Shown: positions 51,418 through 60,798 of the stretch, one piece after another
How positions within the stretch are numbered: position 1 is the first letter of the stretch
Layout of the letters: each line of letters starts with the position of its first letter
Assembly: GCA_964384945.1 (NCBI GenBank)
Contig: CAYLMK010000009.1
Span: 124,001 to 188,000 of the forward strand
Direction: 5' to 3'
Source: S015-6 sp964384945
GTDB lineage: Bacteria; Desulfobacterota; DSWW01
Length of the DNA: 64,000 nt
The notes under the pieces: generated by a model
Seen by the model: only the letters and a program-made list of their open reading frames with translations
Told to the model about the DNA's origin: nothing
The model's database searches: none
Translations under genes and position numbers: made by a program

Positions 51418-52413
51418 TCAGGAGATCTCCCTGTCCCCGCCGAAGTACTTCATGAACTGGACGCGCTCGTAAACCGCGGGATTGGCGCTCTTCTCCTGGC
51501 TCATCTTTCCGCGGAAATCCTCGATCTTGCCGTAGCCCTTCCGGTTCATCCAGGCCTGGAGATCCTGAAGCATCGTCCCGATGTGCTTCTTTCCATTCCG
51601 GTACAGGGCCGAGACGACCTGCACGGCCTTTGCGCCGGCCAGCAGTTGCTTGATCAGGGCCTGACCGTCGTGCACGCCCGTCGACGCGGCCAGGTCGCAG
51701 TCGACCTTCTGGGACATCAGGGCGATCCACCGCAGCGAAAGGTGCAGTTCGCCCGCGGTGCTGAAAACGTTCTTGGGGACCACCGTGAGCTTGTCGATGT
51801 CGAAGTCCGGGCTGTAGAAACGGTTGAACAGCACGAGCCCCTTGATCCCGGTTCCGGAGAGCCTCCGGATCACGGATCCCAGGGAAGTGAAATAGTGGCT
51901 GATCTTGAGCGCAACCGGGATGGATACTTCTTTCTGCACCTTCCGCACGATCTCGAAATAGGTCCTTTCCATCTCCTCCGCGCTGCGGGTCAGGTCGGTC
52001 GGAAGGAAGAACATGTTCAGTTCGAGGGCGTCCGCGCCCGCCTCTGCGATGTTCTTGGCATAGTAGGTCCACTCGTGAGAGTAGGTGCAGTTGATGCTCG
52101 CGATCACAGGAATCGATACCGTGCGTTTGGCCTCCCGGATGAGGTCCGTGTACTTGTCGATCTTGGCTCCTTTGATCTCGTAGTCGTAGTAATCGAACTG
52201 ATCCATGTTCAGGCCCTTGGAAGCGGCCTCCTTCAGGACGTCGTCCATTTCGTAAACGATCTCCTCCTCGAAGATGGACTTGAGCACGACCGCTCCGGCA
52301 CCCGCCTCTTCCAGTTCCTTCACCGCCTTCGCGGACGCGCTCAGCCCGGAGCTGCCCGCAATCACGGGGTTCCTGAGATCCAATCCCATGAATCTCGTCG
52401 ATAGATCCGCCAT
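51418..52413 (-). CDS. Dihydroorotate dehydrogenase-like protein
   Basis: The FMN TIM barrel starts MADLSTRFMGLDLRNPVIAG and has INCTYSHEWTYYAKNIAEAG, ADALELNMFFLP, VALKISHYFTSLGSVI and LAASTGVHDGQALIKQLLAG, the phosphate-binding loop. The usual catalytic Cys/Ser of DHODH is not obvious, and pyrimidine genes are absent nearby. This group is annotated as dihydroorotate dehydrogenase-like of unknown substrate. GAGGAGACCCGAGG before ATG 52413 fixes the start. It is divergent from cydA. Confidence 0.85.
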   Translation of the reverse strand: MADLSTRFMGLDLRNPVIAGSSGLSASAKAVKELEEAGAGAVVLKSIFEEEIVYEMDDVLKEAASKGLNMDQFDYYDYEIKGAKIDKYTDLIREAKRTVSIPVIASINCTYSHEWTYYAKNIAEAGADALELNMFFLPTDLTRSAEEMERTYFEIVRKVQKEVSIPVALKISHYFTSLGSVIRRLSGTGIKGLVLFNRFYSPDFDIDKLTVVPKNVFSTAGELHLSLRWIALMSQKVDCDLAASTGVHDGQALIKQLLAGAKAVQVVSALYRNGKKHIGTMLQDLQAWMNRKGYGKIEDFRGKMSQEKSANPAVYERVQFMKYFGGDREIS

Positions 52414-52680
52414 CCTCGGGTCTCCTCTTCTTTTTCCGTCCCGGTTTCGTTCGATCCGCACCGGCCGGGCCCAGGCTCCAGCCCCACGACGACCCGGCCG
52501 CCACTGAGATGGATGACCCAGGGCCCGGTTTGGATGCTAAAAAGCCCGGGGAGCGCCCTCCCCCCTCGGGCCGGGGAATCTGAAACTCCCCTTCTTTTAC
52601 GAGCATCTTAGATTGTTGACACCCGGATTCCGGCGGCAAACCTTCCCCCAACGCAAACGCTTCAGCATACAGGAAACGCT

Positions 52681-54093
52681 ATGGTAGAGATGATCGAAGG
52701 ACTCGATCCGGTCCTGCTTTCACGCATCCAGTTCGCCTTTACAGTATCCTTTCACATCCTGTTTCCCGCATTCACGATCGGGCTCGCCAGCTGGCTGGCC
52801 GTGCTCGAGTGGAGGTGGCTGCGAACCGGCAACGCCGTCTATGCGGAGGTGTACCGCATGTGGGTGAAGATCTTTGCGGTCACCTTCGGCATGGGGGTGG
52901 TTTCCGGCGTGGTCATGTCCTTTCAATTCGGCACCAACTGGGCCGTCTTTTCGGACCGGGTCGGCAACGTGCTGGGCCCCCTGCTGGGCTACGAGGTCCT
53001 GACGGCCTTCTTCCTGGAAGCGTCGTTCCTGGGCGTCATGCTCTTCGGCTGGAACCGGGTCAGCCCCCGGATGCATTTCGCATCGACCCTGATCGTGGCC
53101 ACGGGAACCCTGGTCTCCGCCTTCTGGATCCTCTCGGCGGACAGCTGGATGCAGACGCCTGCCGGCTTCCGCGTGGCGGAAGACGGCCTCTATCACCCGA
53201 CAAGCTGGCTGGAGGTCATCTTCAACCCCTCGTTTCCGAACCGGTTCGTGCACATGGTGACGGCCGCGTACCTGACCACCGCATTCGTGGTCGGCGGCAT
53301 CGGCGCCTTCTACCTGTGGCGGGGTCGCCACACGAGTCACGCCCGCGTGATGCTCGGAATGGCCATGATCATGGCGGTCCTGGTCGCACCCGCGCAGCTC
53401 CTGCTCGGGGACCTGCACGGACTGAACACCCTCGAGCACCAGCCGGCCAAGGTATCGGCCATGGAAGGCCTCTGGGAGACCCAGCGGGGGGCGCCGCTCA
53501 AACTCTTCGGCTGGCCCGATCAGCAGGGGGAGACCACCCGGTATTCCGTTGAAATCCCCAAGCTCTCGAGCCTGATCCTCACCCACAGCCTGGACGGCGA
53601 GGTCAAGGGGCTCAAGGACTGGCCCCCGGAGGAGCGCCCGCCGGTGGCCTGGGTCTTCTGGTCTTTCCGCGTGATGGTGGGCCTCGGGATGCTGATGATC
53701 CTGACGGGAGTGGCCGCCCTGGTGCTCTACCTGCGAAAGCGCCTGTTCGACACGCGCTGGTTTCAGTTTTGGTGCATGGCCCTGACGCCTGCCGGCTTCG
53801 TGGCGGTCCTGGCGGGATGGTTTGTCACCGAAATCGGAAGGCAGCCGTATGTCGTCTACAACTTCCTGCGAACCCAGGAGGCCGGCTCTCCGGTGACGGG
53901 CCCGCCCATCGTCCTGTCCCTCGCCGCATTCGTCCTCACGTACGGCTTCGTGTTCGGCGCCGGGACCTATTACATCCTGCGGCTTATCGGCAAGGGGCCC
54001 GGTACGGGGGAGGAACCTTACGGCGCCCACGGGGTAAAGAAGCCGCCCCTGGTCACGGGCCTGCTTTCAAGAAAAGGAGACCGGAATGTTTAG
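52681..54093 (+). CDS. cydA: Cytochrome bd-type quinol oxidase subunit I
   Basis: A membrane protein of about nine segments; His25 in FTVSFHILFPAF corresponds to E. coli CydA His19, a heme ligand, and another His sits in RFVHMVTAAYLT. WFVTEIGRQPYVVYN and GWFVTE mark the quinol-side region. At 470 residues the Q-loop is short, as in the cyanide-insensitive oxidase (CIO) branch. It reduces oxygen to water at the cytoplasmic membrane. The gene overlaps cydB by eight bases. TTGACA occurs at 52616-52621, without a good -10 box. Confidence 0.95.
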   Translation: MVEMIEGLDPVLLSRIQFAFTVSFHILFPAFTIGLASWLAVLEWRWLRTGNAVYAEVYRMWVKIFAVTFGMGVVSGVVMSFQFGTNWAVFSDRVGNVLGPLLGYEVLTAFFLEASFLGVMLFGWNRVSPRMHFASTLIVATGTLVSAFWILSADSWMQTPAGFRVAEDGLYHPTSWLEVIFNPSFPNRFVHMVTAAYLTTAFVVGGIGAFYLWRGRHTSHARVMLGMAMIMAVLVAPAQLLLGDLHGLNTLEHQPAKVSAMEGLWETQRGAPLKLFGWPDQQGETTRYSVEIPKLSSLILTHSLDGEVKGLKDWPPEERPPVAWVFWSFRVMVGLGMLMILTGVAALVLYLRKRLFDTRWFQFWCMALTPAGFVAVLAGWFVTEIGRQPYVVYNFLRTQEAGSPVTGPPIVLSLAAFVLTYGFVFGAGTYYILRLIGKGPGTGEEPYGAHGVKKPPLVTGLLSRKGDRNV

Positions 54094-55105
54094 CTTCGAG
54101 GGTTTTCTGGACCTCCCGCTCATCTGGTACGGGCTGATCGGAACGGCCCTGTTTCTTTACGTCCTGCTCGACGGCTTCGATCTCGGGGTGGGGATCCTGT
54201 TTCCTTTCGCTCCCTCGGAGGAATGCCGGGATCGAATGATGAACTCCATCGCGCCCTTTTGGGACGGAAACGAGACCTGGCTCGTGCTGGGCGGCGGCGG
54301 TCTGTTCGCCGCCTTTCCGCTCGCCTACTCGATTCTCATGCCCGCCCTCTACATACCGGTCATCCTGATGCTGCTGGGGCTCATCTTCCGCGGCGTGGCC
54401 TTCGAGTTCCGGTTCAAGGCGACCGGCAAGTCGAGGCGGGTCTGGGACTATGCCTTCCATTTCGGATCCCTCGCGGCGGCCTTCATGCAGGGCATGATCC
54501 TCGGGGCCTTCGTGCGAGGCATCGAGGTGGAAGGACGAAGCTTTGCCGGCGGCCCCTTCGATTTTCTCAACGCCTACAGCGTGATGACGGGTGCGGCCGT
54601 GGTCTTCGGCTACGCCCTTCTGGGGGCCACCTGGCTGGTCATGAAGACCGACAAGATCACGCAGGACTGGGCGCGCAAGAGCGCCTCCTACGTGCTGGGC
54701 TATGTGGGCGTCTTCCTGGGAATCGTCAGCGTGAGCATGCCCATGATGAATGCGGACGTGAGGGCCTTGTGGTTCAGCCTGCCGAACCTGCTCTACCTCC
54801 TTCCCGTGCCCCTGATCACCGCCTCCCTCTTCGTCGCGATCTGGCGGGACCTGCACCGGGGAAGGGAATACCGGCCTTTCTTTCTGAGCGTCGGCGTGTT
54901 CCTGATGGGATACTTCGGCCTTGCGATCAGCCTGTGGCCGTGGCTCGTGCCCTTCGAGGTCAGCTTCCGGCAGGCGGCGGCGACGGCCACCTCCCAATCG
55001 CTCCTGCTTGTCGGCACCGCCGTCATGCTCCCGGTCGTGCTCACCTACACCGGATTCTGCTACTACCTCTTCCGGGGAAAGGTCTCCCATGAGAGCGCCT
55101 ACTGA
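54086..55105 (+). CDS. cydB: Cytochrome bd-type quinol oxidase subunit II
   Basis: The 339-residue integral membrane protein starts MFSFEGFLDLPLIWYGLIGT and has DGFDLGVGILFPFAP, APFWDGNETWLVLGGGGLFA, FRGVAFEFRFKATG and FDFLNAYSVMTG, all conserved in CydB. With CydA it forms the heterodimeric oxidase. The AUG lies within the cydA 3' end, and the next gene (55089) overlaps its own 3' end. Confidence 0.95.
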   Translation: MFSFEGFLDLPLIWYGLIGTALFLYVLLDGFDLGVGILFPFAPSEECRDRMMNSIAPFWDGNETWLVLGGGGLFAAFPLAYSILMPALYIPVILMLLGLIFRGVAFEFRFKATGKSRRVWDYAFHFGSLAAAFMQGMILGAFVRGIEVEGRSFAGGPFDFLNAYSVMTGAAVVFGYALLGATWLVMKTDKITQDWARKSASYVLGYVGVFLGIVSVSMPMMNADVRALWFSLPNLLYLLPVPLITASLFVAIWRDLHRGREYRPFFLSVGVFLMGYFGLAISLWPWLVPFEVSFRQAAATATSQSLLLVGTAVMLPVVLTYTGFCYYLFRGKVSHESAY

Positions 55106-55208
55106 GAGACAGAGGCAGTGGCTCTGGTTCGCCGCCCTGTGGTGCTCCGGGCTGGCGTCCGCTGCGCTCCTGGCGCGTCTTGTCCGGTGGGTGATCGCGG
55201 CCGGATGA
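55089..55208 (+). CDS. DUF2474-type small membrane protein of the cytochrome bd operon
   Basis: The 39-residue peptide starts MRAPTERQRQWLWFAALWCS and has one hydrophobic helix (about residues 12-30), ending LVRWVIAAG. It overlaps the cydB stop by 17 bases. DUF2474 peptides are found after CIO-type cydAB and are thought to be the small third subunit, analogous to CydX. The size and position support that here. Confidence 0.8.
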   Translation: MRAPTERQRQWLWFAALWCSGLASAALLARLVRWVIAAG

Positions 55209-55211
55209 GGC

Positions 55212-57041
55212 TCAGAAGAACAGGTCGAGGTAGTCGGTCACGGCCATCAAGGCCCGGGAACGCTCCTTCTGCTCCTTGAGGCTCTTACGGGTCATTTCGG
55301 AGGCATGGCGTTCCAGCCGCTCGAGAAACGCCCGTTCGAACCCCCGAGCAAAATCCGCATCCTCGACCACAACCAGATTCTCGCTCTCGATGAAACAGCT
55401 CCGCATCGACAGGTTGAAAGAGCCGACTGCGGCCCATCGTCCGTCGATCAGGAACTCCTTGGCATGCAGGTAGGGCCTCGGGTCCTTCTCGTCCTTTGGA
55501 CCGCGCATCTCAAAGATCCGAACCCCCGCATCGAGGAGCGGCTCGCAGTAGCGCAGCGTGATCGAGTGGCCGGCGGAGAAGCCGACCTCCTGGCCGGTAC
55601 GACGGGAATTGGTCAGGATCCGGACATCGACACCCCTCCCCGCCGCCTCAATCAAGGCCTCGCGAAGAAGGCTCTCCGGAAGCACCAGGTACTGCGAACT
55701 GATGAACACGCGCTTGCGCGCGAGCTGGATGGCCGTGACGATCGTCTCCATCGTTTGATACTCGCCCAGCCACGGGCGGGACTGCACGAACCGCAGATTG
55801 AGGTTCCCGCAGCGGCGGCGGCGTCCGCGGATCCTCGCAGGGGATGCATCCTCCCCGAGGTTCCGGGCGAAGAACTCCCAGTTCCGCAGGAATCCGGCTT
55901 GAACATCCGCCACCACCGGCCCTTCGAGCAGCAGATCCAGATCGATCCAGTGCGTGAAATACCGGTCTTCGAGGTTTCGGCCTCCCACGACGGCCCGCGC
56001 GCCGTCCGCCACGAGGACCTTTTCGTGGGCGGCGTAGGTGAGCCCGGGCAGAGAGGGCAGGTCGGTGTACCGCCGAACGCCGACCTGCCCTCTGGCGGCA
56101 AGGCGCGTTTCGCTCTGGGACAGGCGCACATGGTCCCGCTCGATTCGATCCAGCCACTTCCGGGAGCGCTGGCCGACCGACGGGACCTGCCGTTTGTCCC
56201 TGCCGAGAAGCGCGTCCTCCCCCACAAGGATCACGTTCACCCCCGTGTCTCCACGGACCACTCGCTCGAAGACGCCCTGCAATTCCCGGAGGATCTCCCC
56301 GAGCCCCTGTCTCCCCTCCAGCATCTCTTCCACCCTCTCCGTGAAGCCCTGAAACTCCCTTCCGACCCTGTGGAGCCCGAGACGCACGAGCGTGAGGGGG
56401 GAGACCGCGAGCTGGGAGTTCAGGTTGACCAGGGCGTTCACCTCCACCCCTTGCGCGGCCTTCTCGAGCACGGCCTCCAGGAATCGCCCGCAGAGCCCTT
56501 CCATGGCCATGGTATAGATCTGCAGGTTGATCTGCCGCCTTGCCGACTCGACGAGCCGCATTCTCGCCTCCATGGCTGCGGCTCCGGAGGAGAGGGCCTC
56601 CACGCGGTTGCCGGGGACGGCCCGGGACCCGCTCACCCGATCCAGAACGGTCCGGGACGATGGGGAGAGGATGGAGCCCCTCCCGGGGGAACGTTTGTAG
56701 AAGACGCTCAGCGGAGCCGTCCCGGCGCCGGAGTTCCCGCGGGAATCCTTGGCCAGGATCCAGAGGGCGTGCCGACCGGGGTCGGCAAGGGGCGGCACCC
56801 GAAACGAGACTGCGTAAAGCCCTTCGCGGGTGCCGGCGATTCCTTCTTTCTTGACGAACCGCATCGGTTCTTCCGGGCTGCCGCCCAGGGAGGAGAGATC
56901 GATCGTGACACTCTCGATGCCCACATCGTGAGCGGGCGAGAAGACCAGGGCCTCCACACGCACCCGGCCCTTCCCGTTGTTCGGCACGCGCTCCGGTCGC
57001 ACCCGGATGTTCTTCACGGTCAAGGCGCCGGTCCGGTCCAC
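55212..57041 (-). CDS. Phospholipase D-superfamily protein with two HKD motifs
   Basis: Two HxKxxxxD motifs are visible: AHEKVLVADGARAVVGG and LHAKEFLIDGRWAAVGSFN. The N-terminal 130 residues are a beta-rich, Ig-like domain (RVRVEALVFSPAHDVG), followed by helical linkers. The PLD-type phosphatidyltransferase/nuclease group is indicated; substrate unclear (cardiolipin synthase-like or toxin-like). There is no obvious signal peptide. It converges with the DUF2474 gene with a 3-base gap. Confidence 0.85.
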   Translation of the reverse strand: MDRTGALTVKNIRVRPERVPNNGKGRVRVEALVFSPAHDVGIESVTIDLSSLGGSPEEPMRFVKKEGIAGTREGLYAVSFRVPPLADPGRHALWILAKDSRGNSGAGTAPLSVFYKRSPGRGSILSPSSRTVLDRVSGSRAVPGNRVEALSSGAAAMEARMRLVESARRQINLQIYTMAMEGLCGRFLEAVLEKAAQGVEVNALVNLNSQLAVSPLTLVRLGLHRVGREFQGFTERVEEMLEGRQGLGEILRELQGVFERVVRGDTGVNVILVGEDALLGRDKRQVPSVGQRSRKWLDRIERDHVRLSQSETRLAARGQVGVRRYTDLPSLPGLTYAAHEKVLVADGARAVVGGRNLEDRYFTHWIDLDLLLEGPVVADVQAGFLRNWEFFARNLGEDASPARIRGRRRRCGNLNLRFVQSRPWLGEYQTMETIVTAIQLARKRVFISSQYLVLPESLLREALIEAAGRGVDVRILTNSRRTGQEVGFSAGHSITLRYCEPLLDAGVRIFEMRGPKDEKDPRPYLHAKEFLIDGRWAAVGSFNLSMRSCFIESENLVVVEDADFARGFERAFLERLERHASEMTRKSLKEQKERSRALMAVTDYLDLFF

Positions 57042-57191
57042 GCCCGCAACCCCCTTTGCGGCAAGATGCCCTCTGGCCCCTGGATGCGGATTCTATCAGG
57101 AAAGACCCGCTTCATCGAGCCTTCCTGCACGCTGCGGTCAGGGGCCGGCCCCGGAGGGTGAGCCGGGAACGGTTGGTCGGGTTTTCCCCGG

Positions 57192-57587
57192 CTATTCGAG
57201 CAGCGTCTCTGCGGTGGGGATGAGCCTGACGCCGATGCCCCGCTCGCCGGTCCAGGCAACCTCGCCCTTGATCTTGACCGGGCTTGGATGCTCGGGGAAC
57301 GAGATGACGAGGGATACGTCCGGACCGGCGGGCACGGCCCGCGCGTTCTCGATGAAGGCGCCTTGCGCGCTGATGTTCTTGATGAACGACCGGAAGGCGC
57401 AGCCCTGCATGACAAAGTCCACGAGCAGGAAGCAGGGTATCCTGGGAAAGAGCCTTCTCTCGTGACGAATACGTTCCTCGGGCGCGGTGGGAGGAGAATC
57501 TTCCGTCTGGCCGCCCATGCGGCCCATCAAATCTTTGAGGCGGGCTGCAAACGACATCTGCTCAGGCTCGATCACCCAGATCCTCAT
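57192..57587 (-). CDS. PilZ-domain protein
   Basis: The 131-residue protein has the c-di-GMP-binding signature RRLFPRIP (RxxxR) and FIKNISAQGAFI (NxSxxG). From ATG 57587 it begins MRIWVIEPEQMSFAARL. It is a stand-alone PilZ receptor that should bind c-di-GMP and alter a partner's activity. GAGGAG precedes the start; the longer upstream frame is not related. Confidence 0.88.
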   Translation of the reverse strand: MRIWVIEPEQMSFAARLKDLMGRMGGQTEDSPPTAPEERIRHERRLFPRIPCFLLVDFVMQGCAFRSFIKNISAQGAFIENARAVPAGPDVSLVISFPEHPSPVKIKGEVAWTGERGIGVRLIPTAETLLE

Positions 57588-57665
57588 GGTCCCACTCCTC
57601 TTCGGAAGGGTGGCCGCCGAACTGCGGCCTGAAGGGCAACGGAATGCAAGATCCGTGCGAAACAG

Positions 57666-57683
57666 GGTTTGAGACACTTTCTT
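57666..57683. repeat. Dispersed repeat, reverse copy of 28692-28710
   Basis: The complement reads AAGAAAGTGTCTCAAACC, one base shorter than the first copy. The linked 10-mer CTTGCATTCC lies at 57641-57650 on the same strand of this copy, but on the opposite side relative to the first copy. It lies between the PilZ gene and the CrtI-like gene. Confidence 0.5.
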
Positions 57684-57901
57684 GTTCATAATCAGATGCT
57701 TGTCGCCTAATCCGGATGCCGATCGACCGAGGGGAATTGGAAGTCCGGGATCGCGATTGGGAAAGGAAATGCCCATGCCCCGCCCTTCGGTCGAGGCCCT
57801 CCTCCCTGCCGGCTGCGATTGGCGGCAGGATTCGCCGTGTGTTAGGATTTGCGTTCGCGGGCGAAAAGAGGCGATCCGCTGGCGGGGGAAGGAGCGACAG
57901 C

Positions 57902-59332
57902 ATGCAGCCATTGGATACGGTCATCATCGGCGGCGGGCTCGGGGGGCTCACCTGCGCGGCCGCCCTGGCCCGAAAGGGCAAGCGGATCCTCCTCGTGGAG
58001 AAGAATCCGGTCCTGGGCGGAACCCAGGCGACCTACAAGCGGGGGGCATTCGTGATCGAGCCCTGCCTGCACGTCATGGTGGAGGCAGGCCCGGACGGCG
58101 CACTGACGAAACTGCTCGACCGGCTGGGGCTCGGGGAGCGGGTCGCCTTCTCCAGGTTCAGCCCGACGAGCCAGTTCGTCTTCCCGGACCGGAGGGTCAC
58201 GGTTCCTGCCGACGGAAAAGGGTACATCGAGACGCTCAAAGGCCTCTTCCCGGGCGAGGCCGCCGGGATCGACGGCATCTTCGACCGCATGCTCCGGATC
58301 GCCCGAGGCCTGGGCGATGCGCCGGCCGCGGACCCGCTGGTGGCGCGTTACGGGGGCAAGGTCTTTCGGGATCTGCTCGATGAATTCGCCGGCGACGTCA
58401 GGCTCCGGGCCCTTCTAGCCGGGTACGGTACCTATTTCGGGCTTCCCCCTTCCCGGATCTCGAGCCTTCTCGTGGCCGCCTTCACGGCCTCCATCGTCTT
58501 CGGCGGCGGATATCTGCCCGCGGGGGGCATCCGGAGGCTCGTCGACAGCCTCGAACAGGCGATCGTAGAAAGGGGCGGGGAGATTCGAAAGAAGGCCCCC
58601 GTGAAGGCGGTCTGCGTTCGGCAAGGCCGGGCCGAGGGCGTCATCCTGGAGAGCGGGGAGGAGATCGCGGCAAAGGCCGTTGTTTCGAACGCGGACGCCC
58701 GCACCACCTTCTTCTCCCTGGTCGGAGAGGAGCATTTGGCGGCCTCCTTCGTCGAGCGCCTCCGGGCGATCCGGCCCATGTGCTCCTCCTTCAACGTATT
58801 CCTGGGCGTGAAGGCGGAGGGCCTGGGCCTGGAGGCCATGGCCCCGGCCGTTTGCTGTCTGCCGAACTACGATCTCGACGGCCAGTACGAGGCCATGCGG
58901 AGAGGGGAGATCGAGGCGAACAACTTCTGGATCGGCCTGCCCACCCTCACCAACCCCTTCCTGGCGCCCGAGGGACACCACTTGGTCGTCCTCTACGCAA
59001 CGGTTCCGTACCGGCCTGCCGGAATCTCCTGGGAGGAGGACAAGGAGGCGTTCACCCGCCGTGTGATCGACCTGGCGGAAAAGGCGATCCCCGGCCTCAA
59101 GCGGAACATCGTGATGACGGACGCCGCCTCTCCGGAGACGCTCGTCCGCTACACGGGGAACAGCGAAGGCGCCGTTGCGGGATGGGAGTGCAGCCCGGAG
59201 GCGGACGCCCTGCGGCCTGCCAACCGGACACCCGTGGACGGGCTCTTCCTGGCGGGCCACTGGACCGTTCCCGGGCCGGGCACCGGGAGCGCCATGCAGT
59301 CCGGCCTGATCGCGGCAGACCTGATTCCCTGA
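57902..59332 (+). CDS. CrtI/phytoene-desaturase-like FAD-dependent oxidoreductase
   Basis: The Rossmann start DTVIIGGGLGGLTCAAALAR binds FAD; the active core has LLVEKNPVLGGTQATYK, GGGYLPAGGIRRLVDSLEQA, KAVVSNADARTTFF and a C-terminal DGLFLAGHWTVPGPGTGSAM. These are the marks of CrtI-like oxidoreductases acting on isoprenoid or other hydrophobic substrates. No carotenoid genes are nearby, so the substrate is open. GGGGGAAGGAG before ATG 57902 fixes the start. Confidence 0.87.
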   Translation: MQPLDTVIIGGGLGGLTCAAALARKGKRILLVEKNPVLGGTQATYKRGAFVIEPCLHVMVEAGPDGALTKLLDRLGLGERVAFSRFSPTSQFVFPDRRVTVPADGKGYIETLKGLFPGEAAGIDGIFDRMLRIARGLGDAPAADPLVARYGGKVFRDLLDEFAGDVRLRALLAGYGTYFGLPPSRISSLLVAAFTASIVFGGGYLPAGGIRRLVDSLEQAIVERGGEIRKKAPVKAVCVRQGRAEGVILESGEEIAAKAVVSNADARTTFFSLVGEEHLAASFVERLRAIRPMCSSFNVFLGVKAEGLGLEAMAPAVCCLPNYDLDGQYEAMRRGEIEANNFWIGLPTLTNPFLAPEGHHLVVLYATVPYRPAGISWEEDKEAFTRRVIDLAEKAIPGLKRNIVMTDAASPETLVRYTGNSEGAVAGWECSPEADALRPANRTPVDGLFLAGHWTVPGPGTGSAMQSGLIAADLIP

Positions 59333-59336
59333 CCTG

Positions 59337-59705
59337 CTACCCCTCGTCGGGGCCCGCGATCCGCTCGCACAGATAGGCGTGGTAGTTCACGCTCTGGTCC
59401 GGAAGCTCGGGGTCCGGCACCTTGCCCCATTTCCGGACCCACTCCTTGGCGAATTTCTCCACGGCCTCGTCGCCGAACACCGCCTCGAAGCCCTTTAGGT
59501 CTTCGACATAGAGCAGATCGAAGTGGGTGAACGAGGGAGCGCCCACCTTCGGCTCCACGACGCGCCAGTTCGCGTAATGCTTCACGGCGGCCCTGCTGTT
59601 GAAGAATGGATTGTCCACCTCCCGGAGCCACCGATGGTATGCCTGCAGATCCGTGTCTTCGCGGGGGGTGTAGGTAAGCAGGAGCATGACGCCGGTCCTG
59701 GCCAT
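59337..59705 (-). CDS. Small dimeric alpha/beta-barrel-like protein
   Basis: The 122-residue protein reads GVMLLLTYTPREDTDLQAYH, RWLREVDNPFFNSRAAVKHY and THFDLLYVEDLKGFEAVFG. The alternation of strands and helices, and the small size, suggest a ferredoxin-like dimeric barrel, as in EthD or REDY-type proteins. The function is unknown. It starts 42 bases downstream of the esterase-like lipoprotein gene on the same strand, and overlaps nothing. GAGGAGGGG precedes the ATG. Confidence 0.65.
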   Translation of the reverse strand: MARTGVMLLLTYTPREDTDLQAYHRWLREVDNPFFNSRAAVKHYANWRVVEPKVGAPSFTHFDLLYVEDLKGFEAVFGDEAVEKFAKEWVRKWGKVPDPELPDQSVNYHAYLCERIAGPDEG

Positions 59706-59746
59706 GGGGAGCCCCTCCTCTCGTACACGGAAAGAACTTCTTTCCT

Positions 59747-60550
59747 CTACAGATTCTTGCGCATCACGGACCAGTTCGGATTGTTGCAGATCTCGCAGTC
59801 CGGCCCGTCGCCGAAAAACGCCTCGCGTGCCTCCTCGCGGCCGAAGAGCTCGCCGCAGAACCAGGCTGTGAGATACCCGCGCATCATCCCGGCATCCATG
59901 AGCGGGGTCAGATGGTCCGCCCCCTGGGCAATCCCGTAGATGGTGGGCACCAGGGCAGGGTCGTACGTCGATGCGGTCACCCACGATGCGGGAACGATCC
60001 AGTCCTCGGAGCCTGCGACGAGAAACATGGGTCCTTTGAGCTCCAGCACCTTTCCCGGCGTGGGCTCGATCGGGGCCGTGCAGGTGATCCTCGGATCCGT
60101 TCCTGCGTTGATCGTGCCCCCGCCGCCCTGGGAGTGTCCCGTGGCACCGATGTGGTCGATATCGAGCTTGCCAAAGAAGATACTGCCCTCCCGGCCGTTC
60201 TCCTCGATCAGCCAGTCCACGCCTTCCAGCATTTCCCGGCCCGAGCCGGTCATGGTGCTGGTCGATGCAATGACGACAAAGCCATGGGAAGCGAGATGAT
60301 CGAGGAATTCCTGGTAGAAGGCGGGGACGGCAAAGGTGCCGTTCCCCCAGGTGATGATCGGGTGCTCATCGTCCGCCATCTCCGAGGGATGGAACAGCTC
60401 GAAACCCGGAATCGATGACCGGCTCGTCTCGAACGGGCCGCGTGCCGCATACTCGATCTCAATCTGTCCGACCGGATCCGGCCCGGGCGTGCAGGAGAAG
60501 AGCAGAATGCAGAACAACACGGAAGCGAATCGTTGGATAGGGGTGTACAT
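59747..60550 (-). CDS. Esterase/lipase-like alpha/beta-hydrolase lipoprotein (PETase/dienelactone hydrolase group)
   Basis: A signal peptide with lipobox (CILLFSC, Cys20) places it outside the cytoplasm. The mature chain has WGNGTFAVPAFYQEFLDHLA, GHSQGGGGTINAG with the nucleophile Ser, VAGSEDWIVP (Asp) and ADHLTPL (His). This resembles secreted esterases of the cutinase/PETase-like and chlorophyllase group. The elbow is GHSQGG, unlike the GHSMGG of bacterial PET hydrolases, so polymer activity is not implied. It precedes a small barrel protein on the same strand. Confidence 0.85.
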   Translation of the reverse strand: MYTPIQRFASVLFCILLFSCTPGPDPVGQIEIEYAARGPFETSRSSIPGFELFHPSEMADDEHPIITWGNGTFAVPAFYQEFLDHLASHGFVVIASTSTMTGSGREMLEGVDWLIEENGREGSIFFGKLDIDHIGATGHSQGGGGTINAGTDPRITCTAPIEPTPGKVLELKGPMFLVAGSEDWIVPASWVTASTYDPALVPTIYGIAQGADHLTPLMDAGMMRGYLTAWFCGELFGREEAREAFFGDGPDCEICNNPNWSVMRKNL

Positions 60551-60798
60551 GTCGTACCTCCTGCGGGGAGCGGGTCCTTTGTGAAAGGGAGCCGGGGAAC
60601 GGCTCCCTGCTCTTCCTTAGATATCACTTCCTCCCGGTTCGTTCCAGATTCGCCTGCTTCCTCGGGGAATCCGAGTGCCACGGTTTCCCGGGTGCCCTCC
60701 CGCCTTTGACCCAAGACCGCGGCTGCCTCTATACTGGACGATGCATCCGCCTGAAAGGAATGCCGGCAGGCACTCACCCGCAATCTGGAGGAAACCCC

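Noticed and set aside
52616..52680. Promoter for cydA from TTGACA at 52616
   Set aside because: No acceptable -10 box is found 16-18 bases downstream; the true promoter may need another sigma factor or lie elsewhere.
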